Positions 20,054-30,137 of a DNA stretch of 64,000 bases are shown one piece after another. The notes under the pieces are model-generated. The model was given only the letters and a program-made list of their open reading frames with translations, was not told where the DNA came from and did no database searches. Position numbers and translations under genes: made by a program. This stretch comes from an uncultured Burkholderiales bacterium (GTDB lineage Bacteria > Pseudomonadota > Gammaproteobacteria > Burkholderiales > Burkholderiaceae_C). Positions within the stretch are counted from its first letter, which is position 1; the number at the start of each line of letters is the position of its first letter. The stretch is taken from assembly GCA_945952065.1 (NCBI GenBank), contig CAMFGY010000002.1, positions 124,001-188,000 of the forward strand, given 5' to 3'.

Positions 20054-22165
20054 TTAGCTGGCCAGACGCGACAAATCGGCCACACGGTTCATGGCCTCGT
20101 GCAGTGTCTTCAGCAGCCCCAGGCGATTGGCACGCAAGGCCGGGTCTTCGGCATTCACCATCACGCCGTCGAAGAAGGCGTCCACTGGCGTGCGCAAGGT
20201 GGCCAACTCGCGCAGCGAGGACTCGTACTGCCCGGCGTGGAAGAGGCTGTCCGCAATCGGCTGCACATTCTTCAGTGCGGTAGCGAGATGTTGCTCGGCC
20301 GCTTCTTGCAGCAAAGCCGCATCGATGCGCGCCTCCACCGCCTGCTCGCTCTTCTTCAGGATGTTGCCGATGCGCTTGTTGGCCGCAGCCAGCGAGGCGG
20401 CGTCAGGCAAGCCAGCAAAGGCGCGCACCGCTTGCAAACGCGCGGCCACATCGGCCAGACGTTGCGGGCGCAAAGCCAGCACCGCGTCCACCTCTTGGGC
20501 GCTGTAGCCTTGCTCGCGCAGGGAACCCGACAGTCGATCAAAAACAAATTCGCTCAAGGCCGCGCTGGGGTCTTGAATCAAGGGGCCAAAGGCCGGCACT
20601 GCCGCCTGAATCAATTCATCCAGACCCAAGCCCGTGGCACGCTCGCTGAGCATGCGCACCAAGCCCAAAGCATGACGGCGCAGCGCAAAGGGGTCTTTGT
20701 CGCCGGTGGGCAGCTGCCCAATGCCAAACATCCCGACCAGGGTTTCCAGCTTATCGGCCAAGGCCACCACCAAGCCGACCTCGTTGCGCGGCAATTCGTC
20801 ACCGGCAAAGCGCGGTTTGTAATGGTCTTCAATGGCGAAAGCGACCGCCTCGCTGAGGCCGTCATGGCGGGCGTAGTAGCCGCCCATGATGCCTTGCAGC
20901 TCGGGGAACTCGCCCACCATATCGGTGAGCAAATCGGCCTTGGCCAGATGCGCGGCTTGATCGACCTGTTCGGTCAGGCTGCCACCACCCAAGTGCGCGG
21001 CAATGGCGCGGGCAATGGCGCGCACGCGCTCCACCCGCTCGCCCTGTGTACCCAGCTTGCCGTGGTAGACCACCTTGGCAAGACCTGGCACCCGCTCGGC
21101 CAAGCTCTTCTTGCGGTCTTGATCGAAGAAGAATTTGGCATCGGCCAAGCGCGGGCGCACCACCCGCTCATTGCCTTCGATCACTGCACTGGCATCAGCC
21201 GGACTGATGGCGCTGACGACGAGGAATTTGTGCGTTAGCTTGCCGGCGGCGTCGAGCAGCGGGAAATACTTCTGATTGGCCTTCATGGTCAGAATCAGGC
21301 ATTCCTGCGGCACGGCCAGGAACTCAGGCTCGAACTGGCAAGTCAGCACATTCGGGCGCTCGACCAGGGCCGTCACTTCGTCCAGCAAGGCCTCGTCTTC
21401 GATGGGCTTGAGGCCTTCTTTGGCCGCCGCCGCTTGCAGCTGGCGCGCGATCTCGGCGCGGCGCTCGGCAAAACCGGCAATCACCGCGCCCTGCTCGCGC
21501 ATCTGCGTGGCATAGCTGTCGGCGCTTTCAATCGTCAGCTCGGGCGCGCTGGCTTCGAAGCGGTGGCCGCGCGTGGTGCGGCCCGATTGCAGGCCCAGGG
21601 CCGAAACGGCCACCAACTCGGCACCGTGCAGGGCAACAATGCCGTGGGCCGGGCGCACAAACTTCACATCGGTCCAACCGTCTTGCAACTGATAGCTCAT
21701 GACCTTGGGGATGGGCAGCTTGGCCAAGCTCTCGTCCAGAGCTTTTTGCAGGCCCTCGGCCAGGGTGGCGCCAGGCAGCAGCTGATCCAGGAACAAGGCT
21801 TCGGCTTTGCCATCGGGCAAGCGCTTGAGCTGAGGCAGCACCGAGGCGTCAGCGCCGACGCTGGCCAGCTTTTTCAGCAGGGCCGGGGTGGCCTGGCCAT
21901 CGGCCGTCAGCGCCACGGCCACGGGCATCAGTTTTTGCTGCACCGCGCGGTCGGCGGCCTTGGGCGCCACATTCGTCAGGTGCAGGCCGAGGCGGCGCGG
22001 CGTGGCAATGGCGGTCGCTTGCGCGCCCTCGCCCACCAGGCCCTGGGCCTTGAGGCTGTCCACCAACACGGCGGAGAAGGCTTCGCCCAGCTTCTTCAGC
22101 GCCTTGGGCGGCAGCTCTTCAACAAACAGTTCGATCAGCAGATTCTTCACAGCAGTCGTCGTCAT
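20054..22165 (-). CDS. glyS: Glycine--tRNA ligase beta subunit
   Basis: LLIELFVEELPPKALKKLGEAF..., 703 aa, C-terminal DALR-like domain; adjacent to glyQ. Confidence 0.97.
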   Translation of the reverse strand: MTTTAVKNLLIELFVEELPPKALKKLGEAFSAVLVDSLKAQGLVGEGAQATAIATPRRLGLHLTNVAPKAADRAVQQKLMPVAVALTADGQATPALLKKLASVGADASVLPQLKRLPDGKAEALFLDQLLPGATLAEGLQKALDESLAKLPIPKVMSYQLQDGWTDVKFVRPAHGIVALHGAELVAVSALGLQSGRTTRGHRFEASAPELTIESADSYATQMREQGAVIAGFAERRAEIARQLQAAAAKEGLKPIEDEALLDEVTALVERPNVLTCQFEPEFLAVPQECLILTMKANQKYFPLLDAAGKLTHKFLVVSAISPADASAVIEGNERVVRPRLADAKFFFDQDRKKSLAERVPGLAKVVYHGKLGTQGERVERVRAIARAIAAHLGGGSLTEQVDQAAHLAKADLLTDMVGEFPELQGIMGGYYARHDGLSEAVAFAIEDHYKPRFAGDELPRNEVGLVVALADKLETLVGMFGIGQLPTGDKDPFALRRHALGLVRMLSERATGLGLDELIQAAVPAFGPLIQDPSAALSEFVFDRLSGSLREQGYSAQEVDAVLALRPQRLADVAARLQAVRAFAGLPDAASLAAANKRIGNILKKSEQAVEARIDAALLQEAAEQHLATALKNVQPIADSLFHAGQYESSLRELATLRTPVDAFFDGVMVNAEDPALRANRLGLLKTLHEAMNRVADLSRLAS

Positions 22166-22168
22166 GGC

Positions 22169-23113
22169 TCAGGCCGCCTTTGTCGTCTTCTTTTCAATCT
22201 GGGCGATGACTTGATCGGCCCATTCCTTCGGCGCCATGGGGAAGCCCAAGCGCGCGCGGCTCTCCAGATAGCTCTGCGCCACGGCGCGCGCCAGATTGCG
22301 GATGCGGCCAATGTAGGCGGCGCGCTCGGTCACGCTGATGGCGCCACGGGCATCCAGCAAATTGAAGCTGTGGCCGGCCTTGAGCAACTGCTCATAGGCG
22401 GGCAGCGCCAGCTGCTGTTCCATCAGGTGCTTGGACTGCTTCTCGTGCGCCGCAAAAGCGGTCAGCAAAAACTCGACGTCACTGTGCTCGAAGTTGTAGG
22501 TCGACTGCTCGACCTCGTTCTGATGGAAGACATCGCCATACTTGATGTCCGGCGCGCCGTCCTTGCCTTGCACATAGACCAGGTCATAGACCGACTCCAC
22601 GCCCTGCAGATACATGGCCAGGCGCTCCAGGCCATAGGTGATCTCGCCGGTGATGGGCTTGCAATCGATGCCGCCGACCTGCTGGAAATAGGTGAACTGG
22701 GTCACCTCCATGCCATTGAGCCAAACCTCCCAACCCAGACCCCAGCAGCCGAGCGTGGGGTTCTCCCAATCGTCCTCGACAAAGCGCACATCGTTCTTCT
22801 TCAGATCGAAGCCCAGGGCTTCGAGCGAGCCCAGGTAGAGCTCCAAGATATTGGCCGGCGCGGGTTTGAGCACCACCTGGAACTGGTAGTAGTGCTGCAA
22901 GCGATTCGGGTTCTCGCCGTAGCGGCCGTCTTTGGGGCGGCGGCTGGGCTGAACATAGGCTGCCTTCCAGGGCTCAGGGCCCAGGGCGCGCAAAAAGGTC
23001 GCGGTGTGGCTGGTGCCGGCGCCGACTTCCATGTCGTAAGGCTGAAGAAGCGCGCAGCCCTGCTTGGACCAGTAGTCCTGCAGGGTCAAAATGATTTGCT
23101 GGAAACTCAGCAT
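22169..23113 (-). CDS. glyQ: Glycine--tRNA ligase alpha subunit
   Basis: [49 protein letters not shown]. Confidence 0.98.
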   Translation of the reverse strand: MLSFQQIILTLQDYWSKQGCALLQPYDMEVGAGTSHTATFLRALGPEPWKAAYVQPSRRPKDGRYGENPNRLQHYYQFQVVLKPAPANILELYLGSLEALGFDLKKNDVRFVEDDWENPTLGCWGLGWEVWLNGMEVTQFTYFQQVGGIDCKPITGEITYGLERLAMYLQGVESVYDLVYVQGKDGAPDIKYGDVFHQNEVEQSTYNFEHSDVEFLLTAFAAHEKQSKHLMEQQLALPAYEQLLKAGHSFNLLDARGAISVTERAAYIGRIRNLARAVAQSYLESRARLGFPMAPKEWADQVIAQIEKKTTKAA

Positions 23114-23192
23114 GGGCGTGATGGTGAAAAGCCAAACATTGAAGAAAGCGAGCCCGCCCAGACGGAGCGGCCGCTAGAAACTGCGCCCGATT

Positions 23193-24662
23193 CTACGAGG
23201 CGCGCCGACGCCACAGCGCAAAGCTCAAGAGCGCGGCCAAAGCCAGATAAAAAGGCCAGAGCCCAAAGGCCTGCAAAGCGCGTGCATAAGGGGTGCTGCC
23301 GCTGCGCCCTTCGACCTCGGCCTCCAAGATGCCGGTCGTCGCAGGCGCCAGTCGCGCGCTGACCCCGCCCCGGTGATCCAACACCGCCGTGGCACCCGTG
23401 TTGGTGGAGCGCACGAAGGGCCGCTGGAACTCCAGGGCGCGCATTTGTGAGAACTGCAGATGCTGGTCTTGCACCATCACGGTCCCGAACCAAGCCAGAT
23501 TGCTGGCATTGAAAAACACCGTGGCGGCGTCCTCACCATTGACGCTGTCCACAATGTCTTCGCCAAACAAATCCTCATAGCAGATCAAAGGCCGCAAGCG
23601 CTGGCCCGCCACCGGGAAGCTGCGCTGATGTTGCCCGCGCCCTTGGTCATCCATGGGGATTTGCATGGCGCGCACAAACCAATGAAAACCGGGCGGAATG
23701 AACTCGCCAAAGGGCAGCAAATGGCGCTTGCCGTAGTCGTAGGGGCCTGAACCGCCAAAGCTGAGCAAGGAGTTGACAAAGCCATCACGCTCATTGCCGA
23801 TGAACACGCCCAAAAGCAGCGGGCGCTGGGCCGCGCTGGCTTGCAAGCGCTGCAAATAACCCTCATCCAAATAATCAAGCGGCAGCGGCACCACCGATTC
23901 GGGCGTCAACACCACCTGACCCTTTGAAGACTCGATCAGCGTGGCCAGGCGATCCAAATTCGCCTCCATCAAGTCGCGGTCGAATTTTTGGTCTTGCGGC
24001 ACATTCGGCTGCAAGAGCGACACCCGCAAAGTGCCCGTGCTCTTGGTGAAGTCTTGCGGCAACAGCCATCCCAGACCGAGCAGCAGCGTCATGAGCAAGG
24101 CCGGACGCCAGCACCGCCTGGCCAGGCCCGCCAAAGCCATGGCGCAGGCTGCGGCCAAAGCACTGATGCCATAGACCCCGATCCAAGGCGCCCATGACGC
24201 CAAGGGCCCCAAGGTGTGGGCATAGCCACTGACGATCCAAGGAAAACCCGTCATCAAGCCGGCGCGCGCCAATTCGCCCGCCAAAAAACAGGCGGGCCAA
24301 ATCAACCATGCCGCGCCGCGGTAATCAGAAGACCCGCGCAGATAGGCGGCCAAGGCCATCGCCGCTGCGTAGTAGCAAGCCAAAAAAACCGCCAACATCG
24401 CAATGGCCAGGGCGGCCAGCACCCAGGGAATATGGCCAAACTGATGCAGGCTGACCTGGATCCACCAGACACCAGAACCCAGCCATGCAAAACCAAACAG
24501 CCCACCGCGCCAAGCGGCTTGCATGGGCGAGGCCGACCAGGTGAGCCCCGCCAGCAGCGCCAGCGCCAGGGGCTGGAGCCACCAGGCTTCCACGGGAGAA
24601 AAAGAGGCGGTGTGAAGAAGGCCGGCCAGCACAGCCAGCCCGGCAGCGCGTCGGCCCTGCAT
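23193..24662 (-). CDS. lnt: Apolipoprotein N-acyltransferase
   Basis: Multi-TM N-terminus plus nitrilase domain (LTPESVVPLPLDYL, KRHLLPFGEFIP, CYEDLFGE). Confidence 0.95.
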   Translation of the reverse strand: MQGRRAAGLAVLAGLLHTASFSPVEAWWLQPLALALLAGLTWSASPMQAAWRGGLFGFAWLGSGVWWIQVSLHQFGHIPWVLAALAIAMLAVFLACYYAAAMALAAYLRGSSDYRGAAWLIWPACFLAGELARAGLMTGFPWIVSGYAHTLGPLASWAPWIGVYGISALAAACAMALAGLARRCWRPALLMTLLLGLGWLLPQDFTKSTGTLRVSLLQPNVPQDQKFDRDLMEANLDRLATLIESSKGQVVLTPESVVPLPLDYLDEGYLQRLQASAAQRPLLLGVFIGNERDGFVNSLLSFGGSGPYDYGKRHLLPFGEFIPPGFHWFVRAMQIPMDDQGRGQHQRSFPVAGQRLRPLICYEDLFGEDIVDSVNGEDAATVFFNASNLAWFGTVMVQDQHLQFSQMRALEFQRPFVRSTNTGATAVLDHRGGVSARLAPATTGILEAEVEGRSGSTPYARALQAFGLWPFYLALAALLSFALWRRRAS

Positions 24663-25537
24663 CAGTCAGCCGCAGTTTCGGCTGGGGTGACTTTGAACCA
24701 ACGCACCGCGCCGCCCCGGGTCAGCATCACCGAGAAGCGCAAGCCGCCCGCCTCCACCACCTCGCCGCGGCGCGGCACCCGGCCATGCTCCTGGGCAATC
24801 AAGCCGCCGATGGTGTCGAACTCATCGTCGGGGAAGTCCCGCTCGAAGGCTTGATTGACGGCCGCAATGCTGGCGTCGCCGGCCACCCGCTGGCTGCCAT
24901 CGGCCAAGGTATAGATGCCGGATTCCCCATTTTTGTCATCGAACTCGTCTTCAATCTCGCCGACGATTTCTTCCAACACATCCTCAATCGTGATCAGGCC
25001 TGCGGTGTTGCCAAATTCGTCAATGACGATGGCCAAATGGTTGCGATTGGAGCGGAAGTCGCGCAGCAACTCGTTCAAGCCCTTGCTTTCAGGGACAAAC
25101 ACGGTCGGGCGCAACAAAGCGCGCAGGTTCAACTCGGGCGCGCGCTGAATCTTCAGCAAGTCCTTGGCCAGCAAGATGCCGATGATGTTGTCTCGCTGCC
25201 CCTCAAACACAGGGAAACGCGAATGCCCGGCATCGATGACCAAGGACAGCAGCTCTTCATAGGGTGCCTCAATATCGAGCAAGTCCATGCGCGGTGCGGC
25301 CACCATCACATCGCCCGCACTGAGCTCGGCCATGCGCAGCACGCCTTCGAGCATCTGGCGCGATTCGGGCTCGATCAACTCGCGCTGTTCGGCCGATGCC
25401 AGGGTTTCAATCAGCTCGCTCTTGGAGTCGGGACCGGGGTGGAGAAACTCCAACATGCGGTCCAACAGACCCCGCGGTTCAGCGGCTTGTTTGTGGCCCC
25501 CTCGATGAGAGGGCCGACTAGGATGAGGTTCAGACAC
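24662..25537 (-). CDS. corC: HlyC/CorC family transporter, CBS domains (start codon uncertain)
   Basis: DVMVAAPRMDLLDIEAPYEELLSLVIDAGHSRFPVFEGQRDNIIGILLAKDLL; FGNTAGLITIEDVLEEIVGEIEDEFD. Confidence 0.93.
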   Translation of the reverse strand: MSEPHPSRPSHRGGHKQAAEPRGLLDRMLEFLHPGPDSKSELIETLASAEQRELIEPESRQMLEGVLRMAELSAGDVMVAAPRMDLLDIEAPYEELLSLVIDAGHSRFPVFEGQRDNIIGILLAKDLLKIQRAPELNLRALLRPTVFVPESKGLNELLRDFRSNRNHLAIVIDEFGNTAGLITIEDVLEEIVGEIEDEFDDKNGESGIYTLADGSQRVAGDASIAAVNQAFERDFPDDEFDTIGGLIAQEHGRVPRRGEVVEAGGLRFSVMLTRGGAVRWFKVTPAETAAD

Positions 25538-25675
25538 AGGCACATCGTGTCGTAGTTGCACAGGCCTGCAGAATAACCGATTGACATGACATCCCTCTTG
25601 CAGGACAGTCACCCGCCCCCATATGCCGGGCCATCCATTTCTGTGCTTCTCTTCGTGCCTCGGCACCTGAACATC

Positions 25676-26725
25676 ATGTCCAACGATCAAAAAGGCCTAA
25701 TTCCCGTCACCATCCTGACGGGCTTCCTCGGTTCCGGCAAAACCACCTTGCTCAAACGCGTGTTGACCGAGGCGCATGGCCAGAAGATCGCGGTGATCGA
25801 GAACGAGTTCGGCCAAGAAGACATCGACACCGACATCTTGGTGGCCGATACCGAAGAGCAGATCATCCAGATGAACAACGGCTGCGTCTGCTGCACCATC
25901 CGTGAAGACCTGCGCACCACCTTGTCTGACCTGGCCGGCAAGCGCCGCAAAGGCGAGTTGAAGTTCGACCGCGTGGTGATTGAAACCACCGGTGTGGCCG
26001 ACCCCGGCCCGGTGGCGCAAACCTTTTTCATGGATGACGAGATTGCCGAAAGCTATTTGCTCGATTCCATCCTGACCCTGGTTGACGCGGTGCACGCCGA
26101 CGAGCAACTCAACACCCGGCAAGAAGCGCGCCGTCAAGTCGGCTTTGCCGACCAGATCTTCATCAGCAAGGCGGATTTGGTCGACGCCGCCAAGGTCGAT
26201 GCCCTGGCGCACCGCCTCAAACACATGAACCCCCGTGCGCCCCAGCAAGTGGCGCATTTCGGCGAAGTGCCCTTGGCCAAGATCTTCGATCTGCGCGGCT
26301 TCAATCTGAACGCCAAGCTGGAAATCGACCCCGACTTCTTGAACGCTGACGCTCATGACCAGGACCATGACCACGATCATGAACATGGCGAGCACTGCAA
26401 TCACCCGCATCACCACCATGTGCACGACGATGATGTGAAGTCCTTCGTCTTCAAGTCAGAGCGCCCATTCAACCCGGCCAAGCTGGAAGACTTTTTGGGC
26501 GCCATCGTGCAGGTCTACGGCCCCAAGATGCTGCGCTACAAAGGCGTGCTCTATATGAAAGGTACGGACAAGCGTGTAATTTTTCAGGGTGTGCACCAGT
26601 TGATGGGTTCAGATCTCGGACCGAAATGGATGCCGGGAGAGAAAAAGGCGAGCAAAATGGTTTTCATCGGCATCGACCTCCCCAAGGAGATCCTCTTGCA
26701 AGGCATGGAGGGCTGTTTGGCCTGA
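25676..26725 (+). CDS. CobW/COG0523 family zinc-type GTPase metallochaperone
   Basis: PVTILTGFLGSGKTTLLKRVL, NGCVCCTIREDL (CxCC), His-rich loop HDQDHDHDHEHGEHCNHPHHHHVHDDD, CobW_C domain. Confidence 0.95.
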   Translation: MSNDQKGLIPVTILTGFLGSGKTTLLKRVLTEAHGQKIAVIENEFGQEDIDTDILVADTEEQIIQMNNGCVCCTIREDLRTTLSDLAGKRRKGELKFDRVVIETTGVADPGPVAQTFFMDDEIAESYLLDSILTLVDAVHADEQLNTRQEARRQVGFADQIFISKADLVDAAKVDALAHRLKHMNPRAPQQVAHFGEVPLAKIFDLRGFNLNAKLEIDPDFLNADAHDQDHDHDHEHGEHCNHPHHHHVHDDDVKSFVFKSERPFNPAKLEDFLGAIVQVYGPKMLRYKGVLYMKGTDKRVIFQGVHQLMGSDLGPKWMPGEKKASKMVFIGIDLPKEILLQGMEGCLA

Positions 26726-26878
26726 AGTGATAGACCCAGGAAACACCCTCATCCGAGCATTCACGAGGCGCCGCTTGAACGTGGCTACAATCCGCGGCGC
26801 CTAAAGTGCGAGAACTAGCTGGTCCCGACTGAAATCTAGCCTGACAGAGAGAAAAACTGCCAGTGCGAGGAGAGCAAC

Positions 26879-27604
26879 GTGAACAAGACCCAGGCCCCGA
26901 AAACCGCCCTTCCGACAAGCTCCGAGGCCTCGAAATCCGACGCTTCTGAGAAGTCTGCAGCCAAGACCACGGCCAAGGCGGCTTCAAAGTCCAAGGCAGA
27001 TGCCGAGGTCGGGCTTGCCACGCTCGAAACCAGCCCCACATCGACCGGAACCAGCCGCTTCGCTGACCGATTCGCCCCACCGAAGCCGCCCACAAGACAA
27101 ATGAGTAGCCCCGTGATTGAAAGCCCTCAAAACGGCAACAAAGCCGCCAAGTCTGACCCCAAACTGGCCAACGCCTGGAAGACCAAGCCCGGCCACGAGC
27201 TGACCGACGCCGAAGTGCTGGCCATGCCGGAGTCAGAGTACATGGGCGCCAAGCAGATCGAATTCTTCCGCGCCAAACTGACCGAGTTGAAAAACGGCGT
27301 CTTGTCCAATGCCGGTGAAACCACCGAGCATCTGCGCGAAGACACCTCCATCGTGCCCGACCCGGCCGACCGCGCCACCATCGAGGAAGAGCATGCCCTG
27401 GAGCTGCGCACCCGCGATCGCGAGCGCAAGCTGCTGAAGAAAATCATCCAGTCCCTGGCCCGCCTGGACAACGGCGAGTACGGCTATTGCGACGAAACCG
27501 GTGAGCCCATCGGACTGGGTCGCTTGATCGCCCGCCCCACCGCCTCGCTGTCGCTGGAAGCCCAGCAGCGCCGCGAGATGAAGCAAAAGATGTTTGGGGA
27601 TTGA
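26879..27604 (+). CDS. dksA: RNA polymerase-binding protein DksA, Cys-poor variant with long N-terminal extension
   Basis: EFFRAKLTELKNGVLSNAGETTEHLREDTSIVPDPADRATIEEE...NGEYGYCDETGEPIGLGRLIARPTASLSLEAQ; alternative ATG at ~27101 (MSSPVIESPQNGN). Confidence 0.92.
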   Translation: MNKTQAPKTALPTSSEASKSDASEKSAAKTTAKAASKSKADAEVGLATLETSPTSTGTSRFADRFAPPKPPTRQMSSPVIESPQNGNKAAKSDPKLANAWKTKPGHELTDAEVLAMPESEYMGAKQIEFFRAKLTELKNGVLSNAGETTEHLREDTSIVPDPADRATIEEEHALELRTRDRERKLLKKIIQSLARLDNGEYGYCDETGEPIGLGRLIARPTASLSLEAQQRREMKQKMFGD

Positions 27605-27722
27605 TGGTGTGGAGGCAAGCCGTGGCGATGATGCTTGAACAGCAGCCCGGCTCGCAACGCAGGTCTTGGGCCTTGCAGCCCAAAGACTGACCGATCACCC
27701 GCTCACCACAGGTCCAGCGCGC

Positions 27723-29519
27723 ATGACAGAACCGAAAGACGGCGAGAGCTTCTTCCGCAAAGTCGCGCGCTTTGTGGCCAATCCAACCACCGATTGGGCC
27801 GAAATCAACTCCCGCCAAGATGACCCCGAAGGGGATCAGGCCAAGGCCGAACTTCGGGCCATGGTCGATCGCAAGCGCCGCAATGATTTTGTGCGCAAGC
27901 GCGAACTCGATATGCTGCGCCGCATCCGCCGTGAGGGCCTCACGCCCGAGCAATTGGCGGCCCTGGGCTCGGCGGCCTCTTCGCGCCTGGACGATGTCGA
28001 CCGCATCAGCGAGTTGAACTCCAAGATCGATCTGGGCGTGAAAGCCAAGATCGATGAGATCGAGCAGCAGATGGCGGGCGAGCATTTCCCCACCACCCAG
28101 GCCCAGCCCAAGCACCCGCAAGGTTTTTTCGAGACCAGCACGCGCCCGCAGCACTTTGCGCCGACCACCACCACCGACGCCGCAGCGCCCACCGTGATGG
28201 CCGCAGCGCCGGGCGGCCGGGTCAGCGAATTCGCCTCCGCCGAGGAGCTCGAGCGCCTGGAATCCGTGCCTCCGCCAGCAGCCGTGGTGATGGGCGCGGG
28301 CATGTCACCCTTGTCGGATGCCAAGCCCAGCGTCTTGCCGCAGCTGCCTGAAGAAGCGCCGCCGCGCGAGCTGCCGCCACTGGACATGCCGCTGAGCTTC
28401 AGCATTGCACAACGCGCGCCAGCCGCCGAGCTGCGCGAGATGGTGCACGACCCAGAGTTGGACGAAGCCGTAATCGCTTTTGCCAATGCCGACTACGACA
28501 GCTGCGAGCGCAGCATCCAGGAGCTGATACGCCCCGGCGGCCACCGCAATCTGCAGGGTGAAACCTGGCTGGTGATGTTCGATTTGTTCCGCGCCACCGG
28601 CAAGGCCGACAAATTCGAAGCCCTGGCCATCGAATACGCGCAACTCTTTGGCCTGTCAGCACCGCAGTGGTATTCCATGCCCAAGTTGGTGGCCGAGGCC
28701 GCCAAATCGGTGCGCGCGCCCATGGGCAAGTCGGGCGGCGTGAGTTGGGCCGCCCCTGAAACACTCAGCGCCGAGAGCGTGGCACTGTTGAGCAAGCGCT
28801 GCCAAAACCTGCCCATGCCCTGGGTGTTGGACTGGTCGGCGCTGCGCCAGCTCGAGGATGAAGCCTGCGAGCAGTTGCGCCAGCTTCTGCGCGGCTGGGC
28901 GGGGCAACAAATTGATATGCGCTGGATCGGTGGCGACCACCTTTTGCAGCTCTTGACCGGGCTGGCACCGGTCGGGCTGCGCGAGGTCAACCCCGCTTTG
29001 TGGATGCTGCGCCTGGAGGTCTTGCGCCTGATCAACCGCCCGGATCAGTTCGACGAAGCCGCCATTGACTACTGCGTCACCTACGAGGTCTCGCCGCCGA
29101 GCTGGGAGCGCTGCCAATGCCGGGTGCGTCTCGGCGGCAGCGGTTCCACCACCTTGGGCCCGGCCACGCACTCGATGGTGAGCGAGCAATCGACCAGCTT
29201 TCTCGAATCACAAATCACCGAACAAGGCATGCAGGAGCTCAGCGTAACGCTGGAGCTGAGCGGGCAGCTCAGTGGTGATATCTCCGAGCGCCTGAGTCAG
29301 ATGACGGCGGAAATCGGCCAGGCCACGGTCATCAACATCAGCTGCCCCAAGCTGATCCGGCTCGACTTCATGGCGGCGGGCGATTTGCTGAACTGGGTTT
29401 TGAGTCGACGCAGCGAGAACCGCAGCGTCACGTTCACCGACGCCCACCGCTTGGTGGCGCTGTTCTTTGTGGCCATGGGCATCAATGAGCATGCCAAGAT
29501 CAAGGTGCGCCAAGTCTGA
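27723..29519 (+). CDS. Hypothetical protein with C-terminal STAS-like domain
   Basis: C-term ISCPKLIRLDFMAAGDLLNWVLSRRSENRSVTFTDAHRLVALFFVAMGINEHAKIKVRQV resembles STAS; lies between dksA and hslV. Confidence 0.65.
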   Translation: MTEPKDGESFFRKVARFVANPTTDWAEINSRQDDPEGDQAKAELRAMVDRKRRNDFVRKRELDMLRRIRREGLTPEQLAALGSAASSRLDDVDRISELNSKIDLGVKAKIDEIEQQMAGEHFPTTQAQPKHPQGFFETSTRPQHFAPTTTTDAAAPTVMAAAPGGRVSEFASAEELERLESVPPPAAVVMGAGMSPLSDAKPSVLPQLPEEAPPRELPPLDMPLSFSIAQRAPAAELREMVHDPELDEAVIAFANADYDSCERSIQELIRPGGHRNLQGETWLVMFDLFRATGKADKFEALAIEYAQLFGLSAPQWYSMPKLVAEAAKSVRAPMGKSGGVSWAAPETLSAESVALLSKRCQNLPMPWVLDWSALRQLEDEACEQLRQLLRGWAGQQIDMRWIGGDHLLQLLTGLAPVGLREVNPALWMLRLEVLRLINRPDQFDEAAIDYCVTYEVSPPSWERCQCRVRLGGSGSTTLGPATHSMVSEQSTSFLESQITEQGMQELSVTLELSGQLSGDISERLSQMTAEIGQATVINISCPKLIRLDFMAAGDLLNWVLSRRSENRSVTFTDAHRLVALFFVAMGINEHAKIKVRQV

Positions 29520-29588
29520 GCGAGGGCGCGGCGCCCAACGCGGCTGCAGCGCTTGAAGTCGCGGTCTTCGGCCTCAGATGGAGCGGCT

Positions 29589-30137
29589 ATGGACCAACAA
29601 TCTCCGATTTTTCATGGCACGACCATTGTCAGCGTGCGCAAAGGCCAGCAAGTTGCTTTGGGCGGCGATGGCCAGGTGACGCTGGGCAATATCGTCGTCA
29701 AGGCCAGCGCGCGCAAGGTGCGCAAGCTCTACCGCGATCAAGTGCTGGCCGGCTTCGCCGGTGCCACGGCGGACGCCTTCACCCTGTTTGAGCGCTTTGA
29801 AGCCAAGCTGGAAAAGCACCAAGGCCACCTGACCCGTGCTGCCGTCGAGCTGACCAAAGACTGGCGCACCGACCGCGTGCTGCGCAAGCTTGAAGCCATG
29901 CTGATCGTGGCCGACCGCAGCGCCACCTTGATCATCACCGGCAATGGCGATGTGCTGGAGCCCGAGCATGGCATCGCCGCCATCGGCTCCGGCGGCGCCT
30001 ATGCGCAAGCGGCCGCCCGCGCCCTGCTCAAACACAGCGAGCTCAGCCCTGCCGACATCGTCAAACAGTCCCTCGAAATCGCCGGCGACCTGTGCATCTA
30101 CACCAACCACAATCACACGCTGGAGACGCTGGAATGA
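29589..30137 (+). CDS. hslV: ATP-dependent protease subunit HslV
   Basis: [26 protein letters not shown]; adjacent to hslU. Confidence 0.97.
   Translation: MDQQSPIFHGTTIVSVRKGQQVALGGDGQVTLGNIVVKASARKVRKLYRDQVLAGFAGATADAFTLFERFEAKLEKHQGHLTRAAVELTKDWRTDRVLRKLEAMLIVADRSATLIITGNGDVLEPEHGIAAIGSGGAYAQAAARALLKHSELSPADIVKQSLEIAGDLCIYTNHNHTLETLE

Noticed and set aside
21434-23362. 642-aa plus-strand ORF opposite glyS/glyQ
   Set aside because: Shadow ORF over conserved glycyl-tRNA synthetase genes.
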